Source of the DNA: Trema orientale
Taxonomy: Eukaryota; Streptophyta; Magnoliopsida; Rosales; Cannabaceae
NCBI GenBank assembly: GCA_002914845.1
Contig: JXTC01000237.1
Coordinates: 399,308-463,307 of the forward strand
Reading direction: 5' to 3'
Length of the DNA stretch: 64,000 bases
The stretch's first letter is position 1. Each line of letters begins with the position of its first letter. The translations under genes were made by a program, and so were the position numbers. Shown here in pieces: positions 46,716 to 58,438 of this stretch. Under the pieces are notes generated by a model. It had not been told where the DNA came from. It was given only the letters and a program-made list of their open reading frames with translations, and did no database searches.

Positions 46716-47878
46716 AGGTGCAAATTTCTCTATTTTCACCATCACTTTCAAAGGGACGTTTCAAGCTGCTTCGTGCTAAACTTGGACTCATTTCTAATAG
46801 TTTACTTTAAGGGTAGTGTTGAGATTAAAAGCAACTTGGTATTTTTAGGTGCATTCACCTTTGTGGATGCATTCATCTAGCTTTTATTAGTTTTCTTATT
46901 CATGTATCTATGTGCCTATTTAAGTCTTTTGCTGTGTTTACTTGCATTCATCACAGTAAGTGTTTTCTATAGTTTGAGAGCTTTCTCACCAAAGTCCTGA
47001 ATGTTATGTAATTGAATATATATATATATATGATTCCTAATTTAGGTATTTTCTTTTTACCTATGTATAGATATTTTTTTTAATCATTGAATTAATATCT
47101 AATGACTATCATAATTTGAGTAGTTGAAGAAAAAAATAATAAAAATAAAGTCATTATTTAATATTTTTCTTTCTTCATCATTTACAATGAAAATATGTAA
47201 ATGATAATTTTTAATTAAGTAAAATAATACCTATAAATACGCAAAAAAAAATACTTACTAGATTAGTGTCCTACATATTAATTTGTTTCTTTTCACTTTT
47301 TGTTGTCGATCTGGGCCACTGCAAATCTCCGCACTATTGTTTGCTTGGCCTTGTTTCTTTTACACATGTTAAGTTTCCTAATGTTAGTACAAACGAAATA
47401 TAAGATATACGCTATCACATACATGCACAATTACTACATGTAGATGAAGGAAAAAGCTTAAAAAAGTTTATTCCAGTATGACTTGTGATTTTCAATTATT
47501 TGTATTTTCTCTTAAATTGATTCTATTTGGCATTTTGCATTACAAAAACTGACTTCTTCAGTTTCATTTTGAAATTTAATTGCTGATCATGAACACCGTT
47601 TGCAGGAAGTTGTTCGAAATATTTGGCATCAACATATACCTCTTCTTAATTTAGTCACGATTGGAAGCCAGCTACTAGAACATAATGACTTGGAAACTGA
47701 AATCAAGCAATTGAATCATAGTGAACAGAATAATTTTTGTTCAAGGTTAGATGAGCATAGAATACACGGGGATAAAACAATAATTGAATTAATGAAATCA
47801 AATAATCTTATGAATGACCTGTAATCCGGGTGAAGATGGGGAACAGTAATAACAAAGGAGTCAATATTGGGTGTTCCA
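46716..47878. other. Spacer between copia relic and TNL 3' end
   Basis: Mostly AT-rich. A 74-codon plus-strand frame at 47600-47824 (EVVRNIWHQHIPLLNLVTIG) follows a plausible acceptor. It looks more protein-like than its surroundings, but I do not recognise it; a decayed LINE or gene fragment is possible. It ends beside the 3' end of the TNL gene, whose transcript end should lie in this stretch. Confidence 0.35.
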
Positions 47879-47950
47879 CTACCACTTGGTTCTCTTATGA
47901 AACTGAGGCTCATCTGAATCAATATTGGGTCTTCCACTACCACTTGGTTC
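47861..47950. repeat. 58-bp-period duplication at TNL stop codon
   Basis: A 32-bp unit starting TCAATATTGGGT occurs at 47861-47892 and 47919-47950 with one clear difference. The TNL stop codon lies in the spacer between the copies, so the duplication shapes the end of the protein. Confidence 0.8.
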
Positions 47951-48478
47951 AGGCTCTTTGTTGATGTCACTCGATGTGAATAATTTGTATTGCTCATATA
48001 GTTCCTCTCCATCTTGAAAATAAAGTAGGCGGATTCCACACTTTTTTATCTCGAAATGGCCTATCGGCCTTTCCCACTCACATACTCTAATGTCAAAAAA
48101 AATGGAGACCTCCTCTGCATCTATAGAGCCATAGTAGTTCTGAAATCTATGCCACATAAACAAGTGACTTGAATTGAAAATCGTGTTGCCTTTCACTAAT
48201 ATATCACCACGCCAATAGTCGTTGAACCTATTAAAGACGTAGTGGCTCTCACCAGATCCAGTCTTGAAATGCATGTGAGAATCCAACCTCAAATTCTTCC
48301 CGTCGAAATGAAAGCCGTCGAATGCAACAACCACGCAGAAAGCAAAACCCATGAAGTAGTCATTATGCCAGTGCGGAGGAAGCTTGATATTGATTGAAGA
48401 GACTCTTGATTGATAGGTGAACCATTTTGGAATCTTATTTCCCGGACAAGAAATACTTACCCTTGGATCATCGGAGTC
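47879..48478 (-). CDS. TNL exon 5: C-JID domain
   Basis: The C-terminal jelly-roll/Ig-like domain of TNLs, 199 codons plus stop. It starts DSDDPRVSISCPGNKIPKWF and continues with MGFAFCVVVAFDGFHFDGK, HLFMWHRFQNYYGSI and EIKKCGIRLLYFQDGEEL, the last being the usual conserved end strand. The tail after EPSGSGRPNIDS is changed by a 58-bp-period duplication, so the last residues are probably specific to this copy. The acceptor is GTAG|GACTCC at 48478. Confidence 0.92.
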   Translation of the reverse strand, partial: DSDDPRVSISCPGNKIPKWFTYQSRVSSINIKLPPHWHNDYFMGFAFCVVVAFDGFHFDGKNLRLDSHMHFKTGSGESHYVFNRFNDYWRGDILVKGNTIFNSSHLFMWHRFQNYYGSIDAEEVSIFFDIRVCEWERPIGHFEIKKCGIRLLYFQDGEELYEQYKLFTSSDINKEPEPSGSGRPNIDSDEPQFHKRTKW

Positions 48479-48578
48479 CTACAACATAGAAGAGAAGAGT
48501 GATGTTATGACTGCTTTATTCAATTATGAAAGTTACTTGATTGACTAAAGTATTAGGTACAATGATGAAGAGACGTAC

Positions 48579-49904
48579 TTGATGAATTTGTGCAAGGTTG
48601 ATCAGGAACGCAACAGCAGTACGCAAAGTCTGGTTCTGAAATTCAATTATTATGCCGTTGCGTGCTTTCTGATGTAGATTTAAACAATTGTAAAATAAGT
48701 ATTCCCTTACTATAGTAAAACCACTAGCAGCCCTTGGATTTACTATTGTTTCAAGTGACGTGCATCCAGTTGCATCCAAAAATTCTAGGAAATCTGGAAG
48801 CTCAGGCAATGATTTAAGGTTCTTACAATCACATATGTGAAGCTTAATCAAGCTAGAAAGTTGTTTGATGCTTATGGGTATTTCATGCAAGATATGTCCG
48901 CGTAAATCCAGAACTTCTAAAGAGGAGAAATAACTCATTCCATCAGAGACTTTGGATATGTTGCAGTGACCCAAGTGCGCTAGATTCAGATTGCGCAAAC
49001 CATCAGGCAGAGGAGGCACATTTTCAAGTCTGGGACATCCGGAAAGGCTGATCCTTTGAAGGCGGTTTAAACTAGAGATGTCTGGGATGGACACAAGATT
49101 ATTGCACCTTTCCAATATCAGATCAACAAGCCCAAGTAAATTCTTAATAGATGGGTGTAGCACTCTAACACCGGTTTCTCTTAAGTTAAGGATCTCTAAA
49201 TGTACCATAGGCTCCACGATTTCTGGGAAGCTTTCCAAGTTTTCACAACCACTAAGTTTAAGATGCTTGAGGGATTTCAACTTATAAAGGTTGGTTGGCA
49301 GGCTCTTAAGTTCTGTGCAAGCATTCAGATGTAGTTCCTCAAGCGTAGAAAGACATAACTCAACTAATGTTGAGGGCACTTGTTCTATCAATGTCTCACT
49401 CAAATCTAATGTAATTATATTCCTAGGAAGCTCTGGTAACCTCTCAATAGAAGTGCAGCCACGTAGATTAAGATGTTTCAAAGATTTCAGTTGACGAATG
49501 CCACTTGGAAGATTCTCAAGCAATTCACAGAAGCTGAGATCCAAACGTTCAAGGCTGTCAAGAGACCATACTGAAGAAGGCAATTCTTTTATTGAAGTTG
49601 AACCTAAATGCAATGCTCTCACACCCCCAAATATCTCTGGAAGAATTTCAAGATTATAGCACCCACTGAGTGAAAGATACCCGGGAATCCATTCGGGAGC
49701 ATAGTCATCAATATTACAAGTACAATAGCTTGGGTCAAAGGAAGTGCGCTTCTCAAATTTTCGAAATCTCAGCAACGAAGAAGCTTGACATAAACTTGTG
49801 CAGTTGGAAATGCTTAAGGTCTCCAGATTCGGAGCTCGAGAGAGATCCGGAATTTTAATGAGCTTTTCGCAGCCAAGATGGAAATGTTTTAAATTCTCAA
49901 GATT
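48579..49904 (-). CDS. TNL exon 4: leucine-rich repeats
   Basis: A 1326-nt LRR exon, open, phase 0 at both ends. Starting NLENLKHFHLGCEKLIKIPD, it has more than a dozen 23-24-residue repeats of the plant TNL type, with phrases such as LKSLKHLNLRGCTSIERLPE and LKSLKHLKLSGCENLESFPE. It ends with LRTAVAFLINLAQIHQ before the donor CAA|GTACGT at 48579. This region usually sets recognition specificity. Confidence 0.93.
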
Positions 49905-49992
49905 CTGTTTCAAAAAGATGAACGGTTTTAAAATTAATTTACCAAGTCTATATGTTACTTCATATAACAAAAATAGACTAATGCATATCTAC

Positions 49993-50295
49993 CTGCACTC
50001 CGTCCCAAAGCTGCTCAAGCTGGCTAGAATATATCCAGAGTTTAACAAGATTATGTGGTGTAAACTCTGATGGAAACGATCTTAAAGGACAATCAAACCA
50101 TGTGAGGGACTTAAGAGTATCTGGAAGATATTCAAGACCTTGAGGGAACTGAATTTTGTTACTCTCGCCACCCAACATGATCAGCAGTCTTAGATTAAAC
50201 ATCCTTTTGAAGATTGTAGGACTCAAACGCACCTCTGAGTTAAAGCCATGGTCAATGTTTAGATTTAGATGTATTCCTTCAGTTCTTTGAGTTCC
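49993..50295 (-). CDS. TNL exon 3: start of LRR
   Basis: A 303-nt exon of 101 codons, open, phase 0 at both ends. It begins GTQRTEGIHLNLN, carries MFNLRLLIMLGGESNK and LEYLPDTLKSLTWFDCPLRS, and ends QLEQLWDGVQ, the standard first LRR exon of TNL genes. The acceptor is TGCAG|GG at 50295 and the donor GCAG|GTAGAT at 49993. Confidence 0.93.
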
Positions 50296-50835
50296 CTGCA
50301 GAAAATAAATCGATATGGATAGATGAGTATCCGAGATGCGAGAATTTCTAAAACTATAATCGTACTCTATTTGTTTCTTTGGCTTTATACTACTGAATTA
50401 GTAATGTTTGAGAAACAAGGAGCTATTTTACAACGAAACACTGAAGCGAAAAGAACATAGTAATTTATTATTATAATCAAACACAACGCAATCATAGTAT
50501 CAAGCTATATATGTGTGTATATATATATATATATAAATATATACGTACATCCACATGGATATAATTGTATAGATTATATAGGTGCGTTTAGAAATGTCTG
50601 TTTAATTACATGTATAGTTATGCAAAGTTCCTTAAAAAAGAACATAAAATCATAGAGGTACTAAAAGAAGTTTTAGTATGAGTTACTAGTTGTAATTCTT
50701 TTTTTCTCGAAAATATTGTTACAATGTTTCTAAAAGTTTCAATTTTTCAATTGAACACTAAAACCAAAAATAATCTGAATCTATGATGAGATGAATAAAG
50801 ACATCAATATTTGAATATTTTCTGTTGCCACTTAC

Positions 50836-51922
50836 TGTATTATTTTTAAAGACATGATAAACGTCCTTAGCAAACCACAACCTGCTACGGTTTCCAGGCT
50901 CTTCAATGGATTGTTGCCGAACAATTTCCCAACCCATTTCTTGTATCAAAGCATGCATTTGGAAACAATTGTGCTCATCAACAGTTATAAGAGACTTGTC
51001 AATAAGGTTATCTATTCCTATATGCACAAAGGAATCACGACCACCTAGTACGCTTTCTACTTCATGTCTGCAATACATTTCTTTGAAGAAGCATACGACA
51101 TCAAGAAATATGCTCTTCTCTAATATATCCAATCCGTCATAACTTAATCTCAACACATTATGAATTTTTTTGTTTGGGACTTTCTTAAGCTTGTTTAGTT
51201 CACTTTCCCAGTTTTCCTTTTTCCTTGAACGTAGAAATGAACCCAAAACTTTAAGAGCTAATGGTATGCCATCGGCGTAATTTACCACCTTCACTAACAG
51301 CTTCATATCATCAATTGTGGGAGAGCTTCTCTTAAAAGCATTCAAACTAAAAAGCTCAATAGCCTCACCAAAATTTAATCCCTTTAGTTCATAGCTCTCA
51401 TCTGCTCTATCCCTGAGCACTTGAGCATCTCTTGTCGTTACAATAATTCTACTTCCAGCACCAAATTGATCAAGGTCTCCAGATAAAACTTCTAATTGAT
51501 CTGGATCATTTAGATCATCAAGAACAATGAGAACTTTTTTATGGCGAAGCCTGAGCTTAAAATAAGTGTTGCCCGTATTTTGATAATTTTCCCCCAGTAA
51601 CTCAGTATATAGCTTTATCATGAAATCATTCATTCCACGATTCTCGAATCTTTCTATAACATTTGTGAGAAAACAACAACCATCAAATTGAGAGGAAAGC
51701 CGGTTGAAGATTACACGAGCAAGAGTTGTTTTACCAATACCACCCATTCCCCAAATTCCAATGATTTTAACATTATGTGTGTCAATGAACATCAATGATT
51801 CTATATGCTTAACGCTTTTGTCAATGCCAATAAGATCTTTGAAATCATCACTTATTGATGATAGACGATTTAGTTTCTTCAAAATGTCTTTGACAATTGT
51901 CTCAACAAATTCAGAATCATGC
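50836..51922 (-). CDS. TNL exon 2: NB-ARC domain
   Basis: Nucleotide-binding switch domain, 1087 nt, open throughout. In order: LIGIDKSVKHIESLM; P-loop GIWGMGGIGKTTLARVIFNR; kinase-2 KVLIVLDDLND, whose aspartate pair and final D fit the TIR class; RNBS-B GAGSRIIVTTRDAQVL; GLPL-type motif DGIPLALKVLGSFL; RNBS-D region SIFLDVVCFFKE; and the MHD position QMHALIQEMG, where the aspartate is alanine. In other NLRs changes at this aspartate can alter nucleotide hold and activity, so this is worth notice. The acceptor is CCAG|GC at 51922 and the donor ACA|GTAAGT at 50836. Confidence 0.93.
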
Positions 51923-52107
51923 CTGGATAGATGATCACAAATAAAAATTAGAAAAAGAATAGCTATGTAATAAAGGAAAACATATAAAAACGATTTTTTT
52001 TTAGACATTATATCAGTGATATGGGATTTATATTGAATTTAAATCTTGATTATTTGGCCTTGTATGAATATTTTTGAACGGTTTACTTTTTTCTAGTGAA
52101 TTGGTAC

Positions 52108-52557
52108 TAGAGATGGCAAAGTGGGCGGGTTGGCCATAACAGGCTCGAAGGGGCGGATGGGCCGGACTGGCCCACAAATATTAAAGCCCAGCCCGGGCCC
52201 GTTGGCCCACCGGGCTCTTTGGCAAGCCAAGACCCCCGAAATGGGTCGACCCGCTCCGATCCGTACTCGGCCTTTTTATTTATTTATTTATTTATTTTTT
52301 TTACAACAAGTTCCTTAAATTCTGGATCCTAAAAAAATTTTATTACAACAAGGGCCCAAAATGGACCCTAAAAAAATGGGTCAGACCATCCTACAAAGTC
52401 GAGATTCTCAAGCCCAACCCAGCCCTGGGAGTCGGGTCATGCTTGCCCAACCCAGCCCTGGGAGTCGGGTCATGCTTGCCCAACCCAGCCCTGGGAGTCG
52501 GGTCATGCTTTGTCTGGGCCCGCATATGAACGGGGCCGGCCTGAATTGCTAGATCTA
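52108..52557. mobile_element. Non-autonomous hAT relative, 450 bp
   Basis: The left end TAGAGATGGCAAAGTGGGCG and the right end, read inwards, TAGATCTAGCAATTCAGGCC closely match the ends of the 3.6-kb hAT at 7416-11012, and both have GC-rich GGGCC subterminal words. The flanks ATTGGTAC (52100-52107) and CTTGGTAT (52558-52565) share six central bases, an aged 8-bp duplication. There is no transposase. It contains a three-unit 33-bp tandem repeat. Confidence 0.85.
52413..52511. repeat. 33-bp tandem repeat, 3 copies
   Basis: Three nearly identical 33-bp units starting CCCAACCCAGCCCTGGGAGT at 52413, 52446 and 52479. Identity between units implies recent expansion. It sits in the small hAT element, and the repeated peptide seen on the minus strand is only a by-product of the period being a multiple of three. 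Confidence 0.95.
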
Positions 52558-52599
52558 CTTGGTATATTGTTCTAGTAACTTGTACCAACAAAGTAAGAT

Positions 52600-52714
52600 A
52601 TAATTAATAATATGCCTAACGCGATTAATAACGAATATTTTTTTTCTAATACGTTAAGACATAATTAATAATATGCCTAACGCGATTAATAACGAATGTT
52701 TTTTTTCTAATACG
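52600..52714. repeat. 61-bp tandem duplication
   Basis: Two copies with a 61-bp period, starting ATAATTAATAATATGCCTAA at 52600 and 52661, almost identical. AT-rich and non-coding, just outside the small hAT element. Confidence 0.9.
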
Positions 52715-54067
52715 GCCCATTTAATAATCATGTTTAAGCTAATATTAGTATAAATTAAATCATATTATCCATAATTATGAGAGCAATAATAAGCGAATGC
52801 AAAACGAAAAATAACAAAACAGACACAAGAAGATTTTATAGTAGTTCACTCTCACATCTCTTGTACTATGCCAAACCGACCACACTCAATTTCTCACTAT
52901 TTCTCCAAAAGCTACACCATAATATCCTTTATATTGTCATAAAAATAGGGCAACCTAGCTAAGATATGCGGAAATATCCAATTTTACACTACTATTGAAC
53001 ATTTTCCTTGGGGCTATGCATTGTACCCTGAGGAGGGGAAACAGATCACTGTCTTTGTCATTTAATTATATTTTGCATGACTATTTGTCTGTTCTCTAAT
53101 TATATTCGCTTATATTTTGCAGCCATCGCAACAACAACTCTTCATTCCTAAAGTGGAAAAGCCAAATTAAAGTTGTGCAACTTCAGTTTCTCAATTGTGG
53201 CGGTCTTCATTATCATATAACTTCTCATAATATTCTCAAGTGCAACAACTCCATCTCCAAAAACTGACCGCATGAAATGATATCAAACCTGTACATATGT
53301 TTTGTTTCTGGCAGATGATAGACTGGATTCTCTACTAGGTGAATAACTGTGAAACCCAAAAATTTCAATAATTAACGTTGGAGTTTGGACTAAGTAGAGT
53401 TTCAGTTGAGGTTTATTTGAAAGAAACTTGTTAAAACAAGGACCTAATGGTAATTTTCGAGGGATTAGGCGAGAGGAATTTCGAAAAGGAGGGGTTTAGT
53501 TGCAAGAGTAACCTAATTTGACCATTCAAAGCCAAACATGTTGCTGAAATCCGCCTAATTGGACACTCACATTCCCTCTTTCCCCCGATCTCCATCTCAG
53601 TCTCTCAAACTCTCTGAAACCTCCACTCACAAATGCATTGCTCTACACTCCTCCTTGACCCAATATAGCCATTGACCAACTCACTGGTTTTCATTTTATA
53701 GCGGTGAAGGAGATTCGAAGTTGCTAGGGGAACAAAGCACGTCGCCTTTAACCATGTGTTTCCTCGGTGCGACCGACATCTGAGGCTTCCCATTGTTGAG
53801 CCACATTCCTCATCCTTGGGCTACCACTTAACATGGTTTCCGTTTGCCATTTTTGGAAGAGAAAGAAAACAATGTTGGCTTTCCTCCTTTTTCGGCATCA
53901 TATATAAATTGACCATATTACCGTGACCATATTAAGTGTCCTTGCTAGCTTCTCCCACTACAATGTATTCTACCTCAATAGTTAAAATAACGACGATTTT
54001 CTTTAAGACCCAACTTTACCAGCCACTCCAGCTTGTACACTGTATTATGGGTACTCTTATTGTTATC
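52715..54067. other. TNL intron 1 interior, nothing firm
   Basis: Within TNL intron 1. A less AT-rich part at 53500-53880 resembles transcribed or retroelement-derived sequence, but no domain or terminal repeat was recognised. Confidence 0.35.
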
Positions 54068-54247
54068 GATAAGACCAGACCGGCTAGAATGTTAACTAGG
54101 TCGTATCATGCCGACCGAGGCATATTTAGTTACGGCACATTCGTGCTTCGTATCGTATTGTTCCGAGTACGATTAGTAATTATGTCGTGTCAGCCTAAGT
54201 ATGATCACTAAACATACCATGCTGTGCTCAGCCTGTGCCACGCCTAT

Positions 54248-54334
54248 GCACGATTTCGTGCTTGTGCCATGCCTCTGCACGATTTCGTGCCTATGCCATG
54301 CCCGTGCACGGTTTCGTGTTGTTAACGTGCCATT
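54248..54334. repeat. 29-bp tandem repeat, about 3 copies
   Basis: Units starting GCACGATTTCGTGC at 54248, 54277 and (as GCACGGTTTCGTG) 54306. Each unit contains a short palindrome (GCACGA...TCGTGC). It lies in the GC-rich island of TNL intron 1. Confidence 0.85.
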
Positions 54335-55079
54335 GTCGTATTTGTCTATTTTCATGCCTAATTATTCCTATTTTTGGTATTATGCTATTAACGTGCTTAA
54401 TCGTGTCCGTTTTCGATATTGAGTTATTTTCCGTGTCTAATCGTGCCCGTTTCCGATATTATGCTATTTTCGTACTAATTACACCTATTTAGGTACTATG
54501 ATATTTACATGCCTAATTATTCTTGTTTTTTATTGGGAGAAAGACACCTAGTACTATGTTTTGATAAATAATACTAAGAATACTATGTCCAAATTTTTAC
54601 TTATTTTTGTACTACTTTTTTTTAGAAAAATAACAAATTCTTGCTAAGAAAGACCAAATAACGTCTTAAAATTTCTATTTTTTCTTGTTTCTTTTTGCTA
54701 CTAGTTTATTTGTAGCTGATTACTCTTAAAACTAATTACCAATTTATTATTAGAAATCATAAACTAATTGATTTTTAGAAACTAGAAACCAAATTAATTA
54801 CTGAAAACCAACAATTTTATCATTTTCCACCATAAATATCATAACTATTTAGTTAATAAAAACTGAAAACCAAATTAGTTTCTATCATAAACAGTAGAAC
54901 TATTTAGTTAATTCAATTATTAATTACTAGAAACCAATTTGGTTATTGGAAACTAGTTGCCAGAATCCAAAAACTAATATATACTTCTGTGGCTTTTACT
55001 TCTAAAATATAATTACTTAATTTGAGAACTTGATCATATTCTTCAGTTTTCTTGTTCAATGCCTCACCTAATTCTTGCT

Positions 55080-55640
55080 ATGGGTATTTTGCAAAAGAGA
55101 AATCACAACAGCTTTCAGGAAACTTTTATTATTTCCTGTGATTTAAAAAGGAAACCACGCCTGTGATTTAAAAAAGAAACCACAATGGTTTTTAGAAAAC
55201 TTTTGTGGTTTCCTGTGATTTACTTAGCCATAGGGTATTCTGCTAAAAGGAAACCATGATAATTTCCAGGAAACTTTTGTGGTTTCCTGTGATTTATTTA
55301 GCTACAGGATATTCTGCAAAAAAGAAACCACAATGGTTTCTCAGATTTGTTCATGGTTTCATATGATTTACTTCCGTACAGGAGATTTGGCTAAAGAAAA
55401 CCAAACTGATTTTCAAGAAACCTTTGTGCTTTCCTGTGATTTACTTACGTATAAAGGAAACCAAACTGATTTTCAAGAAACCTTTGTGCTTTCCTGTGAT
55501 TTACTTACGTATAAAGGAAACCAAACTGGTTTCCAAGAAACCTTTGAAGTTTCTTGTGATTTACTAACTTACAGAACATTCTACTAATAGGAAACCAAAT
55601 TAAACCAAATTGGTTTCAAAGAAACCTTTGTGGTTTCTAG
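55080..55640. repeat. Minisatellite of GTTTCCTGTGATTTACTTA type
   Basis: A long array of related units. The cleanest part (about 55396-55575) has an exact 60-bp period with units sharing CCAAACTGATTTTCAAGAAA and CTTTCCTGTGATTTACTTAC. To the left the units are longer and more diverged (with GGTATTCTGCTAAAAGGAAA). The open plus-strand frame across it is a by-product of the 60-bp period. Confidence 0.9.
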
Positions 55641-56650
55641 TATAAAAAAAAAAAAAAAAAAAAAAAAGATGACTTCGCGTTTTCTACCTTCCAAAGTATT
55701 TAGAAAAATACCATAAAAATGTTGTACGGACTTATTTTTGAAAGGTCGTAAATTTGGTAATTTTTTTGAAAAATAATAAGTATAAATGTCCAAAATCTTT
55801 TTTTATTATTTTATTTTTGTGAACACTCCCTATTTTTTATATCATATATGATTTCAAGCCTAGTTCTTGTTCCATAATCGTTCTCATTATTGATTTTTTT
55901 TTTCAAATTTAGTTGTTTTAATACTATTAAACATATTTTCTTTTAAGTAATTATGAATTGTGAATTGTTAATTATTTTGTAATAGAAAGAAATTATTTGA
56001 AAATTGAGATAACTTTTATATAAAAACAAATCTAAATTGAAATATTAGAGTGTACGTGAGTAATGATAATTAATTTATATTTCTATAGTTAAAGTATATT
56101 CCAATTAAATTGACGCCTACTCAAACTATATCAAAATATGTAACTCAAAAGTTATGATTGGCACGTACATAAACTGTATTTTTCTTTCTTAACATTTTAA
56201 GGATTTTTTATTGGATGTGAGTTTTGCCTAAGATTCTTAATATGTTTAAACTCTTTGGCTCAAATTTATTAACTTTTGGAACTTTTTTGCTTCAAAAAAA
56301 TTAGAAATTGACGTAGTATTTATGATATATATTATTTTTACTTAGAAAATATTTTAATTTTAATTTTTTTCTAATTATTTTTAAATTTATTGTATTAAAT
56401 TTATGCCCAAACAAATTAAAATAAATTTAAAATAAGTATATTTTTTACAAACTAATTATTTTTCTTAATTGTGCCTATTATACCTGTTATTCGAGCTTAT
56501 CATGCCACGTGCCGTACATGTGACGTGCTAGCCCGAATACATTTCTTATCATATCGTGCCGACCCGAGCACAGTTATTAATCGTGATGTACTCTGTCATG
56601 CCAGCTTATAATTATATCATACCCGTGCCGGTCCGTTTTGACATCACTCG

Positions 56651-58438
56651 CGGCCATATTAACATCAACATGTTCTTGTAGACCCAAGTCTGATCTTAGG
56701 AGTAATTTATAATATGACTTGTTCCACACAAGTCAACAAAAATGATATGTTCACGAGGAGTGACGGGCACGAAAAATAATAGGCACAACATACAATTAAC
56801 AACCGTAACTAATTTGCCAAAAAAAAAAAATGTATACGTATATAGATACTTAAATTAGATTTACAATATAGAACTTTTTTATGAAATTTTAATTTTTAAA
56901 AATGGGAAAAGATAAAAATTTGTTTTAAAATTATTATGTATAGTTTTTTCTATTTATAAATAGAAACAAATAAGCTTGAAATATTTATGAATTGTAGGCT
57001 AGTTAGATTTATAAGTTATATATTCTTAAAATTAATTTGAAAATAACGGAGACATATTACTTTTTAAAGAATAATGTTGATATACGCGTTTAAAAAAGAA
57101 ATAAAGGAGAAAAAAGAAACATGATTGAAATGGACATAACTAAACAGGAAACTAAACATGATTTAGCTTGAAAATTTTTAGGATAATTATGAGAAATGCA
57201 CGAATTAATACAAATATATTTCACTTAGTACTATTTAACCATGTAAGGCATCATGATTCATGATAATCGAATTTGAGCCAGCACAACACAAGTTCATGAT
57301 GTGGCCTGGCTTATCTGAGACATAGGGCATGACACGACTAACATCACTAGTATACTACATTATATATTTCCTGTGCTGCGGGTCAAAATGGTCTAAGGTT
57401 AGAAATTGGGTAAATTTTATAAAGGGATTTATTGTCACCCCTCTTTTTTCTATTCCCACCTTTTCTTTAAAAAAAAAAAAAATTCACACAAAAATAATCC
57501 TGTATAAAATTACATAAATGTACATGTATGAATTAAATAATAAAACTCTTTCTTTTCACACCCTAAAATTCACCCCTTAAAAGCCATTGTGTATCCATTA
57601 ATTAATGCAATCAAGATCCTTGTTGTAAACCTAGAAAGAAAATGTTGATATGAACTATAAATGAAATATTGTATAAATTTAAAAAATAATAAAGTATATA
57701 TCTTTTTTTTGAAAAAAAAAATACTTGTTATTTTGTTCCTTCTCTCTGTATAAGGAGTTATCGACAAATTTATTTTTTAGTTGTTTTCTCCAATAATGTG
57801 CGTAAAACTTTAAAAAGACTATATAGCTATGTTGATTTATTTCATAGAAGAAATAAAGGAGATAAAAATGATGATCCCAACACCCGCTAAATATTAAACC
57901 GGGAATCCCCGTCCATGTCCCCCGCTCTATTCGGGTCAGTACACCACCTCATTCGGATGAAATTGATATCTCTATTGATGACTAGTTTTGAAATTAATTA
58001 ATATTTATGATAGGTGAGGAAAGAAAATATTGAAATTTTAAATTTCCTAATGGTTTCTTAAAAAAAAAAAATGGGGAGAGAAAAGAGAGGTGCACAAATA
58101 GTCAATAGAAATGTCTGCCAATTTTCAAAAATCATACGTCTCCGGTTGATGACGATGATGCGCGCGCTCGCTACTCTTTTCTTTACCGTGAGTGTGAGTC
58201 TACAACTTTAGAAGCACGTACATCACAAATTTTTATTTTTAAAAAGGAAATCTAATGCCTATTCTGAAGGAAATTTATCTACAAATAACTAAAAAAATAA
58301 TAGATCAAGAAAGACTACTGCCAGAGAAGCTTGTAGATAATTAGGATCTTGGAAATTGGTTGCATATACCAATATGTTTCTCATATATATATAGCCATCC
58401 CCATATATATATATATATATATGGCTAATAATATTATA
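56651..58438. other. TNL intron 1, rest
   Basis: AT-rich intron sequence. Short GC-richer fragments at 57265-57350 (CCAGCACAACACAAG, GGCATGACACGAC) and 57890-57960 (CCGGGAATCCCCGTCC) look like pieces of further hAT-type ends. An (AT)n run lies at 58382-58422. No gene was seen. Confidence 0.4.

Larger units (their letters stand above)
54068..56650. mobile_element. Possible decayed hAT-like element
   Basis: Two GC-richer islands with GTGCC/GGCAC and CCGACCCGA-like words (54070-54480 and 56500-56650) bracket AT-rich sequence. The right edge, read inwards, is GATGTCAAAACGGACCGGCA; the left edge is GATAAGACCAGACCGGCTAG. This looks like the ends of a hAT-type element of another family. There is no transposase and no clear duplication, so the call is tentative. 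Confidence 0.35.

Noticed and set aside
47600-47824. 74-codon plus-strand frame after a plausible splice acceptor
   Set aside because: Protein-like in appearance, but no family recognised and no upstream exon found; left as part of the spacer description.
48900-51934. Plus-strand frames opposite the TNL exons
   Set aside because: Antisense shadows of the NB-ARC and LRR exons.
52391-52591. Minus-strand frame with a repeated 11-residue peptide
   Set aside because: Produced by a 33-bp tandem repeat inside a non-autonomous hAT; not a protein.
54201-54492. Overlapping cysteine-rich frames
   Set aside because: They lie on the 29-bp repeat and GC-rich island of a decayed element; no domain.
55279-55587. 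102-codon plus-strand frame with repeated FQETFVLSCDLLTY
   Set aside because: Produced by a 60-bp-period minisatellite whose period is a multiple of three.
55080-55640. CRISPR-like array
   Set aside because: Units are contiguous and diverged without unique spacers, and the DNA is plant nuclear.
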